The notes under the pieces: generated by a model
What the model was told of the DNA's origin: nothing
What the model saw: only the letters and a program-made list of their open reading frames with translations
Databases searched by the model: none
Position numbers and translations under genes: made by a program
Shown: positions 1 to 8,726 of the stretch, piece by piece
Layout of the letters: each line of letters begins with the position of its first letter
How positions within the stretch are numbered: position 1 is the stretch's first letter
Assembly (NCBI RefSeq): GCF_009828925.2
Contig: NZ_WUTY02000001.1
Location: 3,192,492 to 3,256,491, forward strand
Reading direction: 5' to 3'
Length of the DNA: 64,000 nt
Source: Methylicorpusculum oleiharenae
Lineage (GTDB): Bacteria > Pseudomonadota > Gammaproteobacteria > Methylococcales > Methylomonadaceae

Positions 1-696
1 ACCGTTGCGGTCAATCACTTTAAATCCAAAGGGTCCAGCTGTGATGACGTGAGTGATCCCGATACCGGCGACGGTCAAGGGAATTGTAATTTAACCAGAA
101 CCGCTGCCGCGCAGGCGTTGGCAGACTGGTTGACGACTTATCCGACCGGCAGTAATGGGCGTAATGTCATGATTATCGGTGACTTGAATGCCTATGCCAA
201 AGAAGATCCTATTGCCGCGCTCAAGACCGCGGGCTACGTTAATCTGGTAGATAAGATGATTGGCGACAGTGCTGCCTACAGCTATGTGTTCAGCGGTGAA
301 TCGGGTAATCTGGATCATGCGCTGGCAAACGCCAGTTTGGCCAAGCAAGTCAAAGGTTTAGCCGTATGGCATATAAACGCGGATGAACCTAGAGCTTTGG
401 ATTATAACGTCGAGTTCAAATCAGCCGGTCAAGTGACTGAGTTTTACAGTCCCGATGTCTTTCGTTCTTCCGATCATGATCCTTTGCTGGTTGAGTTGAT
501 GGTTAAAGGCGATCTGGATAACGACGGTGATGTCGATAACCAAGACAGGGTTGCGTTCAGCCGGTCTCTTGGTCAATGCGATGGGAAGAAAAACTATAAC
601 CGAGAAGCCGATTACGATCGTAGCGGCTGTGTAACTTATGCAGATTATCGCTCATGGTACCGCCACTTTAAAGATTATTCAGTCAAAGTGAAATAG
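1..696 (+). CDS. Secreted ExeM/NucH-type nuclease with dockerin-like tail (5' partial)
   Basis: The frame is open from base 1, so the N-terminus and signal peptide lie outside the window. The visible part is the C-terminal half of an endonuclease/exonuclease/phosphatase fold: VNHFKSKGSSC near the start, GDLNAYAKEDP (about bases 178-212) and SSDHDPLLVEL (about 466-498), the DNA/metal-binding and catalytic His-Asp motifs of the ExeM/NucH extracellular nuclease group. The last 55 residues carry two calcium-loop segments, DLDNDGDVDNQD and DYDRSGCVTYAD, spaced as in type I dockerin repeats. Such enzymes degrade extracellular DNA. The dockerin-like tail could anchor it to a cohesin-like partner, and the next gene encodes a candidate. 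The family call is firm; nuclease versus phosphodiesterase specificity is inferred. Confidence 0.85.
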   Translation, partial: TVAVNHFKSKGSSCDDVSDPDTGDGQGNCNLTRTAAAQALADWLTTYPTGSNGRNVMIIGDLNAYAKEDPIAALKTAGYVNLVDKMIGDSAAYSYVFSGESGNLDHALANASLAKQVKGLAVWHINADEPRALDYNVEFKSAGQVTEFYSPDVFRSSDHDPLLVELMVKGDLDNDGDVDNQDRVAFSRSLGQCDGKKNYNREADYDRSGCVTYADYRSWYRHFKDYSVKVK

Positions 697-707
697 CTTA
701 GGGACAG

Positions 708-736
708 CCGGAAAGTTTCAGGCTTTCCGGTTTTTT
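708..736 (+). terminator. Rho-independent terminator after the nuclease gene
   Basis: An 8-bp perfect stem CCGGAAAG (708-715) / CTTTCCGG (723-730) with a 7-nt loop is followed at once by six T residues, 12 bases after the nuclease stop codon. This is the clearest intrinsic terminator in the window. Confidence 0.85.
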
Positions 737-907
737 CTCAAGAAAAGCAGTCCAGTAACCTCTGTCGGAACTCATGAGAATTTGGGTGGATTGCCGGGAC
801 TCGATAAAGCGATGGGTGATTTCCTCCTTTACAACGTTTTGGCTTAACTTCACTCATTGTTGATCTGATAGCTGCAGATTCATAAAAATTAATTAGGTGG
901 GTATGCG

Positions 908-1503
908 ATGACAGCAATAAAAAGTCAGTTCACTGTTTTACTTTTTGTCCTGATGATCCTGTGGGCCGGCGCAAGCCAGGCAACTACAGTTTGTGTGGAA
1001 ATCAGGAACCGAATTCCGGCAATCGTATTGTCAAAATCGGTGAGCAATTTTCCGTGACGGCTCTTGTCAGGGATTTGTTTGACGAATCCGATATTGCAGA
1101 TGAATTGCTGGCGTTTGGGTTTAATGTTTTCAGTTCTATTAACATTGAGTTGATTGGCCGCGAGATCAATCCGATTTTTCAAGACGATTCCGAAATATTA
1201 GGCCTGACAGCAGCCGGTTCATCATTTCCAGTCATAGCTTACGAACCTGAGTTTCAACCATTGGTATTGGCGACCTTGCATTTTAAGGCCTTATCAGATG
1301 GTGCTGGCATTATCTCAATTGTTACGGATTTAAAGGACCTGAATCAAGGACTGATTTTTTTAAACCGCGCCTCTATGGAGTTCACTATCGAACAAGGGAT
1401 TACTGCCGTTCCATTACCCCCTGCCGTGTTCCTGTTTTTGAATGGCTTATTGATAATCGGTTGGCAAAGACTTCGATTGTTCAAGAATCAAAAAAATAAT
1501 TGA
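908..1503 (+). pseudogene. PEP-CTERM-type exported protein, split by a frameshift
   Basis: ATG at 908, behind AGGTGG, opens a clear signal peptide (hydrophobic core LLFVLMILWAGASQA, cleavage before TTVCVE), but that frame stops at 1055. From about 1000 the plausible protein continues in another frame (QEPNSGNRIVKIGEQFSVT onward) to 1503. That part looks like a cohesin-like beta-sandwich, with VKIGEQFSVTALVRDL and LVLATLHFKALSDGAG, and ends in PLPPAVFLFLNGLLIIG followed by basic residues. This tail is a PEP-CTERM/exosortase sorting signal variant: proline-rich start, membrane span, positive end. The two halves would join as one exported surface protein if one indel near 1000-1020 were restored. 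The gene is either a recent pseudogene or carries a sequencing error. Confidence 0.72.
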
Positions 1504-1744
1504 CTGAATCACTTGGTTAATTGAACTTGATGGGTATAAAGTGTGTCTGTCATAGTGGAGATACAGGCTATATCCGATTGCCGGGCTTATAAAAAATAAA
1601 CAGGTGACTGTGTTGTAGGTAACGAACAATTTCTATCGTAATGGATTAAATCCGGTCCGTTGACTTAATCAGCCAATTCTCCAAATCCTGACAAATGGCT
1701 TAACAAGCCCAGTTTTTTCTTTGATGTCCTTAAGGAGATTCAAA

Positions 1745-1891
1745 ATGAATAAATTGTTTATGGTATTGGCGTTGGTTTTTGGCTCAGTCATTGTGACTAC
1801 TGCGTATGCTACTGAAAGTTCAGCAGATAATGAAATTGTGGTGGATTGCATCGTACATATGGAGGACGGTGTCGTCACATGTAACGAGTAG
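1745..1891 (+). CDS. Small secreted peptide, 48 residues
   Basis: ATG at 1745 sits 7 nt behind AAGGAG (1732-1737). The product starts MNKLFMVLALVFGSVIVTTAYA, a textbook Sec signal peptide, leaving a mature piece of about 26 residues that is acidic (net negative) and has two cysteines (C35 and C46), able to form one disulfide. I do not recognise the family. The strong ribosome site, clean signal peptide and lack of any competing frame support a real gene. It lies just after the PEP-CTERM gene on the same strand but 240 bases away, so it probably has its own promoter. Confidence 0.6.
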   Translation: MNKLFMVLALVFGSVIVTTAYATESSADNEIVVDCIVHMEDGVVTCNE

Positions 1892-1969
1892 TTCAGTTGC
1901 GATTAAAAATATAAAAATCTCAGGTAATGGGAGTTGCACTTCTGTTTTGAATGTTTCGATCAAAAGTAA

Positions 1970-1992
1970 GGACGGGTTTACAAAACCCGTCC
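1970..1992. other. Perfect 10-bp hairpin
   Basis: GGACGGGTTT (1970-1979) pairs perfectly with AAACCCGTCC (1983-1992) around a 3-nt loop. It lies 80 bases after the small secreted peptide gene and 190 bases beyond the 3' end of the converging selenium operon. No T-run follows on either strand, so it is not a classical terminator. It may stabilise the 3' end of the small transcript. Apart from it, 1892-2178 holds nothing recognisable. Confidence 0.5.
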
Positions 1993-2178
1993 GTTGAAAC
2001 CTCTCGCAAGTCTAATTATTCGATGGTGATTGACACAAGCGCATTGGCTTAAAGGATCTTCGGGTGACAACCCAGAATAGTCCTGGTCCTATTCATTGGC
2101 GGCAGCTCACATCTCCTGGCCGTCATTTCTCTGATAAATAAAGTTTAAGTTAATCGTCGTAAACGACATTCAATTTAA

Positions 2179-4449
2179 TCAAATAATTATTATTTTATTC
2201 TGATCAATAACTTCTCCTATGACACAGGCCTTAGCTACACCCTGTTGATGAAGCGTTTTTAGGCATTCTTCTGTCTGATGGGTTGGCACTGAAAACAAAA
2301 GGCCGCCGCTGGTTTGCGGATCAAACAGCGCAGGAAACTGTTGATTGCTCACCTCACTGCTGAGTGCGCTACTTAAAGACTCATAGTTTTTATGAGCAAT
2401 AGAGGCGTAATAACCCTTCGCAAATAACTCGCCAATACCATCGAAGACGGGTATCGCCTTGTAGTCGATTTTAATACCCAAAGTACCCGCGCTGTTTATC
2501 CTCAACATTTCAAACGCATGGCCTAACAAGCCAAAACCGGTAATATCGGTGCATCCCGACACGTCAAAGCATTTGAGGACTTCCATTGCTGTTTTATTGG
2601 ATTGCAACATGCTTGATAGCGCCTCATCCACCAGTTTGCCATTGGCTTGGGCCAGCATATTGGCGGCAAAGATAACGCCGGTGCCGATCGGCTTGGTAAG
2701 TATTAAGCTGTTTCCTGATTGAGTGAGCTGTTTTCTTAAAACCTGATCCGGCGCGACTTCACCCTGTACCGCAATCGCAATAGCCAACTCCGCGCCTTCT
2801 CCGGTATGGCCGCCGACCAGGGAAGCTCCGCTATTGCTAAGAATATCCAGCACGCCCGACATTACTTGAAAAATATCTTCCTGATGAATCTTTTTGTTTG
2901 CGGCCCCAAGTGTCAGGCCGACTTGTGCGGTTTTGGCAACACCGCCCATCGCATAGATGTCGCTTAACGCATGCTGGGTGGCAATTTGCCCCAGCAAGTA
3001 AGGGTCTGAAATGAACGAGCGGAATTGATCGATGCTTTGCAGGCACAGGCGATGTTCGGAAAATCGGGTCAACGCGCAGTCTTCGCCATCTTTAACACCC
3101 AGTGATACCGCGTCATCATCGGGAATGTCCAGTTTATTCAAGCTTAGCATTAGCGTGGATGCTGCAAGCTTACTGCCGCAACCCCCGCAGGTATTGCTTT
3201 CCCAATCTTCTGGAACCAGCGTAGTTTTGGGTGCTGGCATTAACTTATCAACCTGTTGGGGTTTCCTGGTAAAAGTCCTGGCCTGAAAACGTTTCATAAA
3301 GCGCCTGTCTATCCCATCTTTAACCGTCCATAACAGTGAAGGCCACATCCATCTGAGTATCGATGCGCTATCCTGATGTACCAGGGCCTGGCGCTCGCCT
3401 ATGGTGATTAAAGACAGCACGTTTTTCTTGGGATGAAAGGTTTTTAACGCGGACTTTCCGGTAAAAAATGCACGGATATTGTGCTCAAGTAGCATCCCTT
3501 GACGGACCGCATAAACGCCCGCTTTTTTCAACGGAGACGGCGAAAAGTGTATGCAATCTCCGGCAGCAAACAGCGCCGTTTCATTTTCAACCAGCAGTTT
3601 TTCGGTGACCTTTAAAAAGCCGTTCGGATTTGTCGGCAGCCCTGCATGTTTAAACCAATGCGGGGCAGCAGCTTGAGTAGCCGTCAGCACCCTGAAAAAA
3701 TCTTTAGTCTGAACCCGTCCTTGTTCATCTTTAAGCAGCAAGCCCTTTTCTTGCTTTTTAAGGGCCTGGGTGTTTTTAAAGACGCTAATGTCCAGGTTTT
3801 TAAGTGTGTTTGACAGTCTTCTTTGGGCCGAATGGTCTTTCGCCGAGACCAGAAACTCATGCCGGTGGATCAGGCTCACTTCGGCATTCCATTGGTTTTG
3901 GTCGATTAGCATTTTCAGGATAATTGAGATTTCAACGCCGGAGGCCCCTGCACCAACAACGGCTATCTGGAGCATATCGCTGCCTTTATAAGCGTTTAAG
4001 TCGGCGATCAACCGATCCCAATGCGCGATAAACCTGGAAATCGGTTTCAGCGGGATAAGTTTTAAAGCGGCCTCTGGCGATGAATTTTCAATGCTTTCAG
4101 GCTCAATACCCACGTTAATCGATGCGCAGTCGTAACTGATTTCCGGCCTGTTCTCCAGCTGAATTTTTTTAAGTAGCGGATCGATACCAGTAATTTTGGC
4201 TTTGATAAACCGCTGACCGAGTTCCTCGCAGATACGTCTTAAATCAAAATGGCAGTCCTCATAGGAATAATAACCCGCCAAATAGCCGGGTATCATGCCG
4301 GAATAAGGCGAATGGGTTTGATCGGATATTAAGGTGATTCTAAGGCCGCCGATTGGATTCATGGCCAGCATTTTCAAGACCTGAATGTTGGCATGGCCAC
4401 CGCCGAGTAAAACCAGGTCTGAAACTATCGGGGTTGAGTTTTTATTCAT
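2179..4449 (-). CDS. selD: NDH-like FAD oxidoreductase / selenide, water dikinase fusion
   Basis: 756 residues in two parts. Residues 1-390 are an NADH-dehydrogenase-2-like FAD/NAD(P) oxidoreductase (VLLGGGHANIQ nucleotide loop near 13-23, second Rossmann loop AVVGAGASGVE at 163-173, FAAGDC at 294-299). Residues 415-756 are selenide, water dikinase, which makes selenophosphate from ATP and selenide. The catalytic pair is kept: CGGCGSK gives Cys424 and Lys427, equivalent to the Cys/Lys of E. coli SelD (Cys17/Lys20). ATP/metal motifs SDIYAMGG and VGGHTGEG follow. The fused oxidoreductase may supply or reduce selenium for the kinase. The start overlaps the end of mnmH by 8 nt, implying translational coupling. 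No selenocysteine genes are visible here, so selenophosphate is probably used for tRNA selenouridine. Confidence 0.93.
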   Translation of the reverse strand: MNKNSTPIVSDLVLLGGGHANIQVLKMLAMNPIGGLRITLISDQTHSPYSGMIPGYLAGYYSYEDCHFDLRRICEELGQRFIKAKITGIDPLLKKIQLENRPEISYDCASINVGIEPESIENSSPEAALKLIPLKPISRFIAHWDRLIADLNAYKGSDMLQIAVVGAGASGVEISIILKMLIDQNQWNAEVSLIHRHEFLVSAKDHSAQRRLSNTLKNLDISVFKNTQALKKQEKGLLLKDEQGRVQTKDFFRVLTATQAAAPHWFKHAGLPTNPNGFLKVTEKLLVENETALFAAGDCIHFSPSPLKKAGVYAVRQGMLLEHNIRAFFTGKSALKTFHPKKNVLSLITIGERQALVHQDSASILRWMWPSLLWTVKDGIDRRFMKRFQARTFTRKPQQVDKLMPAPKTTLVPEDWESNTCGGCGSKLAASTLMLSLNKLDIPDDDAVSLGVKDGEDCALTRFSEHRLCLQSIDQFRSFISDPYLLGQIATQHALSDIYAMGGVAKTAQVGLTLGAANKKIHQEDIFQVMSGVLDILSNSGASLVGGHTGEGAELAIAIAVQGEVAPDQVLRKQLTQSGNSLILTKPIGTGVIFAANMLAQANGKLVDEALSSMLQSNKTAMEVLKCFDVSGCTDITGFGLLGHAFEMLRINSAGTLGIKIDYKAIPVFDGIGELFAKGYYASIAHKNYESLSSALSSEVSNQQFPALFDPQTSGGLLFSVPTHQTEECLKTLHQQGVAKACVIGEVIDQNKIIII

Positions 4450-5524
4450 GATGGAACTGCGTTAAAAAGTCCAGACAGTCTTGCCAGGAACCTGTATACA
4501 AGGTCTTTCGTGATTTTAAAGACAGCGAATGGATATACAGTTTGTCGTAATACTGTGTCAGTAAGCGTTCAATCCAGTCGAGATAGGCAGCGGTGTATGC
4601 TTCATTCAGTGCATCGAATTGAAATGATTGTGACAGCAGCTGTTTAATATTGTCGCACTCCAGGCCGCCCAGCTTGTTTCTGATCCGTTCGATATTTTTA
4701 GCAAAGCTGCTTTCCAGCTCAGTTAAGGGCATGCCGCCTGTAACAGGTGCCTGGATGTATTCTTTAAAAATTTCCATTGCCCGGATTCGAGTCGGGGTTT
4801 CGATCATCACCATCGGCGCCGAAACCATGCGAGCATAAAACCGATCGGGCAGGTGACACCGGCCGATATTGGGGCTTTCATCCTCAAGTACGTAGTCATA
4901 TGCAACGTGATAAAGTGATTGTGCCAACTTGTTTTCAAACGTGGCTTGATGGGGCTGAATTGCGCCAAAATGCGATCCAAAAGCACTGCCTCTGTGCTTG
5001 GCAAGCGCTTCAAGATCGATAAAATTCCGTAGCTTGTGACCCAAACGGGTTTTCCCCGAACCGGTCATGCCGGACAAAACCACAAAGGGCGCAGGATTTT
5101 CTATGACCTTAAGTGCCTCATGCCTTAAACCTTTATAGCCTGACTCAACCCGGAAAATTTCAAGTCCGTTTTGATAGACCCAATCCTGAGCCAATCGGGA
5201 GCGCAACCCCCCGCGCCAACAAAAGATCAACGCAGGTTGCTGGGGATGGCTTTTAATAGCCTCACACCACTGCTGAATCATCCGCTCTTTGTAATCGCCG
5301 CTGACCAGTTGGTGTCCAAGTACTTTGGCAGCTTCCGAGCCTTCGGTCTTATAAGCAAGGCCCACTTCATGACGATGAGCATCTGAAAGTATCGGCATAT
5401 TTAACGTATTGCCAAAGTGCGCCTTGTCATATTCTCCTTCTGATCTCACATCAATGACAATAGCTGGATTGGTGATGCTGAGCAGTTTAAACGCTTCGGC
5501 CGCAGGCATAGTGAGGTGTGTCAT
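4442..5524 (-). CDS. mnmH: tRNA 2-selenouridine synthase MnmH
   Basis: 360 residues, normal for the family. An N-terminal rhodanese domain carries the active cysteine in FCWRGGLRSR (Cys102), and a C-terminal P-loop domain carries Walker A SGMTGSGKTR (151-160). The enzyme replaces sulfur with selenium in the wobble base 5-methylaminomethyl-2-thiouridine of tRNAs for Lys, Glu and Gln, through a geranylated intermediate, using selenophosphate. Its stop overlaps the start of the downstream selD fusion, so maker and user of selenophosphate are co-translated. This also indicates that selenouridine is the main selenium sink in this organism. Confidence 0.95.
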   Translation of the reverse strand: MTHLTMPAAEAFKLLSITNPAIVIDVRSEGEYDKAHFGNTLNMPILSDAHRHEVGLAYKTEGSEAAKVLGHQLVSGDYKERMIQQWCEAIKSHPQQPALIFCWRGGLRSRLAQDWVYQNGLEIFRVESGYKGLRHEALKVIENPAPFVVLSGMTGSGKTRLGHKLRNFIDLEALAKHRGSAFGSHFGAIQPHQATFENKLAQSLYHVAYDYVLEDESPNIGRCHLPDRFYARMVSAPMVMIETPTRIRAMEIFKEYIQAPVTGGMPLTELESSFAKNIERIRNKLGGLECDNIKQLLSQSFQFDALNEAYTAAYLDWIERLLTQYYDKLYIHSLSLKSRKTLYTGSWQDCLDFLTQFHHE

Positions 5525-5618
5525 ATATTTATGAAGGGATTATGGCAGGCAATATTAGGCCACAAATATAACAGAATTAACCCGCAATCCGCTTCTTTCG
5601 CCAGCTTCATAAAGCGCT

Positions 5619-5826
5619 ATGATACTTTGGGATACCAATTTTCTGATTGAATTCTACAAAGCCAACCCGATGGTCATAAAAACCTTACTGGCTATAAGTT
5701 CAGTCAAGATTGCCGTCAGTGCTATCACTAAAGCCGAGTTTTTCTATGGCGAGGCAACATGAACTAGCCAGTATGTGTCGTTCTGCCGCTGTTATGGGCT
5801 CTATGATTCTATTTGACTGCTTTTAA
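5619..5826 (+). pseudogene. VapC-like PIN-domain toxin remnant
   Basis: ATG at 5619 begins MILWDTNFLIEFYKANP and runs to AVSAITKAEFFYGEAT before TGA at 5760. DTNFLIEF supplies the first acidic PIN residue and AITKAEFFYG the conserved Glu region of VapC ribonucleases. The frame -2 bases back then reads HELASMCRS, which is how this family continues (xELAxL), but stops at 5824. One frameshift plus C-terminal decay explains it. No VapB antitoxin reading frame is apparent upstream. The remaining bases up to 5922 hold nothing I can identify. Confidence 0.55.
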
Positions 5827-5922
5827 TAGTACTGATGAACCTTTATTCACTGCGGTACAAAGTTTACTTACTATTTGAATAGGAAATGAATGCTTGCTCT
5901 GGATGGTTTAATCGCCCTTTAT

Positions 5923-6402
5923 TCAAAGCTTAAGGTCGCTTAAACCAGGATGATCGTCGGGACGGCGGCCCAGTGGCCAATGGAATTTTCGCTGGCTTTC
6001 CTTGATTGGCAGGTCATTAATGCTGGCGTAGCGCTTTTGCATGAGGCCGTTTTGGTCAAATTCCCAGTTTTCATTACCATAAGATCGGAACCACTCGCCG
6101 CTACCGTTATGCCATTCGTAAGCAAAACGCACGGCAATGCGATTGCCTTCAAAAGCCCAGAGTTCTTTGATCAGCCGGTATTCGTGTTCTTTAGCCCATT
6201 TAGCTTTTAAAAACTCGACAATTTGAGCGCGGCCTACCGGAAACTCGGCGCGGTTACGCCACTGGCTGTCGATGGTATAGGCCAAAGCGACGCGTTCGTG
6301 GTCGCGGCTGTTCCAGCCATCTTCGGCCATGCGCACTTTTTGGGTTGCTATTTCATGACTAAAAGGTGGATAGGGGGGACGTGTTTCAGGACGGGTATTC
6401 AT
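5923..6402 (-). CDS. DUF1348 SnoaL/NTF2-like protein
   Basis: 159 residues; the start is supported by GAGGA just upstream. The sequence ([22 protein letters not shown], then [13 protein letters not shown], then [17 protein letters not shown]) is the DUF1348 group of nuclear-transport-factor-2-like cone-fold proteins. Their biochemical role is unknown. Last gene of the four-gene minus-strand redox cluster (AhpD-like, PPOX-FNR-ferredoxin, GST, this gene) divergent from a LysR regulator; the 68-nt gap to the GST gene fits one transcript. Confidence 0.88.
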   Translation of the reverse strand: MNTRPETRPPYPPFSHEIATQKVRMAEDGWNSRDHERVALAYTIDSQWRNRAEFPVGRAQIVEFLKAKWAKEHEYRLIKELWAFEGNRIAVRFAYEWHNGSGEWFRSYGNENWEFDQNGLMQKRYASINDLPIKESQRKFHWPLGRRPDDHPGLSDLKL

Positions 6403-6469
6403 TACTTTTCCTCAGGTTTTGTTGAAAAAGTCGAGCGAGGCGCATCAACGGTTAAGGCTGTTGAGCTAT

Positions 6470-7066
6470 TCACATGCCCGGCATGCTTACATATCCGGGC
6501 AGAGCCTGAATTTTCCTCATCCATACCAGGATGGCAGGATAGCTATCAAGATCAACTTTGCCATCCGGTGCCAAGGCGATGTAAGGATAAACGGCAATAT
6601 CGGCGATGCTGGCTTGATCGTCTGCTAACCAATCATGTTGCTCAAGCCGTATTTGCATAATATGCAGCAGATTAGCGGTGATTTGCTCGGCTTCATCGAG
6701 ATTGACAGGGCGACCAAATTGATAATGCAGACGTAAGCGATTAGGTCCCTGCGCCACTTCATTGGCGGCAGTGGCTAACCACGCAATGACGTTCGCGAGC
6801 CTATCCGCTTGATCGGGTAGCCAGTAGCCTTTGCCATAGTGCTTCGCCAGATACACTAAAATGGCTTGGCTATCGCGTATCGTTACCGTGCCGTCAGTCA
6901 ACACCGGCACTTGGCCGAAGGGATTCATCGCGATAAACGCCGGAGATTTATGTTGCCGCTGGCCGCCATTGACGGCGACGCTGCGATAGTCAAGTCCCAG
7001 TAGCGATAACATCAGCCGGACTTTATGGCAGTTTCCGGAGAGGGCGAATTCGTAAAGACTCATCAT
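6470..7066 (-). CDS. Glutathione S-transferase
   Basis: 198 residues. The N-terminal thioredoxin fold begins MMSLYEFALSGNCHKVRLML, with the Ser/Asn pair placed where GST activating residues lie, then PFGQVPVLTDG with the cis-Pro and DSQAILVYLAKHYG, the glutathione-contact Asp-Ser. An all-helical C-terminal domain follows. GGGAG 8 nt upstream supports the first of two adjacent ATG codons. Likely conjugates glutathione to electrophiles or reduces organic peroxides. It is co-directional with the ferredoxin-reductase fusion, 19 nt after it, so the two are surely co-transcribed. Confidence 0.92.
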   Translation of the reverse strand: MMSLYEFALSGNCHKVRLMLSLLGLDYRSVAVNGGQRQHKSPAFIAMNPFGQVPVLTDGTVTIRDSQAILVYLAKHYGKGYWLPDQADRLANVIAWLATAANEVAQGPNRLRLHYQFGRPVNLDEAEQITANLLHIMQIRLEQHDWLADDQASIADIAVYPYIALAPDGKVDLDSYPAILVWMRKIQALPGYVSMPGM

Positions 7067-7085
7067 ATTGTTTTCTCCCGTTAAC

Positions 7086-8669
7086 TTACAGATCCAGTAT
7101 CAGTCGCTCTGATCGTGCACGTGATACGCAAATACACATCAAACTGGCGCGTTCCTTTTCGGCCTTGCTCAACACACTATCGCGATGATCCGGCACCCCC
7201 TCCAGCACTTTGACGGCGCAGCTGCCGCAATTGCCAACCCGGCAATCGAAAAGCGCATCGACACCGGCCGCGCGCACGGCATCAAGTATCGATTGCCCGG
7301 CCTCCACCTGAATCAGCTGTTTTGAGCGTTTTAACTCGACACTAATTGGTTGATCCGTTAAGGCCGTAAGCGCTGAAAAACGTTCCATATGCACACGGTC
7401 TTCAGCTATACCCTGTAAACGCGCTGCGGCAGCAATGGCATCGACGAGACGATGGGGACCGCACAGATAAAACATGGCATCCGAAGGACTTGCTGACAGC
7501 ACTTCACCCGGATTCAGCCGTCTATTTTGGTCTGAAGCATAAACAGTCAGACGCTCACCAAAAGCCTGTTTTAACGCTTCAAGATAGGCCGCTTCAGTTT
7601 CGTCTGGCACGGCGTAATGTATTTGAAAATCACGCGCCTGGCCCTGTAGACTATGTGCCATCGCCTTGATAGGTGTGATGCCTATGCCGCCGGCGATCAG
7701 TATGGCGGGCCGGGAGTCGGCGTGGAGTCTAAAATTATTCCTGGGCATGCCGCACTTTAAGCGCAGGCCCAAAGCAAATTGTTCATGCACGGCGATAGAG
7801 CCGCCTTGACCCTTTTCTTCCCGCAAGACAGCAATCTCATAAACCCGTGTATTGGCTGGATCGGAGCAGAGTGAGTAAGGTCGGGTGCTGAACTCACCGT
7901 TACTCAGTCGTACAGGCACCGTCACGTGTGCTCCGGCCTCAAAGTCGGGCAATTTAGCACCCTCAGGGCCGCTCAGTTCAAACGCCCGAACACGTTTCGT
8001 CAGCTGACGTATGCCGGTAATGGTCAATTCCAGCGGCCCCTCACCCAGCGAGGTTATTTCCGCTTTAGGCGCTGTCGAAACCTGCGTTTTGAGGAGACGG
8101 TTTTCTTCACGCAGCGGCACAAGCAAGCCCTCTATTTCAGCTTCCGAATAACGGGGCGTAATATGTTGAGGGCAATTCCAGTCGTAGGCTTCGACATGAA
8201 TAATCATCCCGCGCTCGACGCGAGCCCGGTAAGTCGCCACTTCAAGTTGTGCGATCAAATCCGGCTCATCACTTTCATGCACAATACGCACACGGCCCCA
8301 TATTTTCAGGCGTCTGCGGTTGGGGTAATCCATCAAGATTAGCGAAATCCGGTTATTGGCATTGATATTGCCAACGCTCAAATACTGAATATTGCCCCGA
8401 AAGTCCGCAAAGCCCAGGGTGCGTTCATCCAAAACTTTTAAAAAGCCTTTGGCGCCGCCGCGATGTTGGACATAAGGCCAGCCTGATTCCGAGACGGTGG
8501 CTTGATAGAAACTGTCACGCTCGGCGATAAATTCCGCTTCGCGATCGCCCAGGCTATTGCGGGGATCCTCAGACAATTCAAAGCTCCTATTGGCCTGTCG
8601 GCTGCCGTACAAACGTTGAGCCGCTTTCACGCTAGGCGTAAAACAAATTTCAGCAAAGGCATTAGCCAT
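7086..8669 (-). CDS. PPOX-like flavoprotein / ferredoxin reductase / 2Fe-2S ferredoxin fusion
   Basis: 527 residues from ATG at 8669, chosen because GAGGAG lies 9 nt upstream; a longer reading to 8720 lacks one. Three modules: a pyridoxamine-phosphate-oxidase-like FMN-binding split barrel (about 25-190), an FNR-type FAD/NAD(P)H reductase (about 205-425, with RPYSLCSDP for flavin and AGGIGITPIKAM for NAD), and a plant-type 2Fe-2S ferredoxin (about 440-527, CRVGNCGSC plus a fourth Cys in LMCICVS). The chain could carry electrons from NAD(P)H to an FMN-bound or external acceptor. It is the core redox gene of the LysR-controlled cluster. Substrate unknown. Confidence 0.93.
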   Translation of the reverse strand: MANAFAEICFTPSVKAAQRLYGSRQANRSFELSEDPRNSLGDREAEFIAERDSFYQATVSESGWPYVQHRGGAKGFLKVLDERTLGFADFRGNIQYLSVGNINANNRISLILMDYPNRRRLKIWGRVRIVHESDEPDLIAQLEVATYRARVERGMIIHVEAYDWNCPQHITPRYSEAEIEGLLVPLREENRLLKTQVSTAPKAEITSLGEGPLELTITGIRQLTKRVRAFELSGPEGAKLPDFEAGAHVTVPVRLSNGEFSTRPYSLCSDPANTRVYEIAVLREEKGQGGSIAVHEQFALGLRLKCGMPRNNFRLHADSRPAILIAGGIGITPIKAMAHSLQGQARDFQIHYAVPDETEAAYLEALKQAFGERLTVYASDQNRRLNPGEVLSASPSDAMFYLCGPHRLVDAIAAAARLQGIAEDRVHMERFSALTALTDQPISVELKRSKQLIQVEAGQSILDAVRAAGVDALFDCRVGNCGSCAVKVLEGVPDHRDSVLSKAEKERASLMCICVSRARSERLILDL

Positions 8670-8726
8670 GATAGTTCTCCTCAGAATCGGCGATAGGTGT
8701 CCTACCGCCGATATCAACACATAAGT

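Noticed and set aside
1970-1992. Hairpin as a terminator
   Set aside because: The 10-bp stem is strong, but no T-run follows on either strand, so it is reported only as a hairpin.
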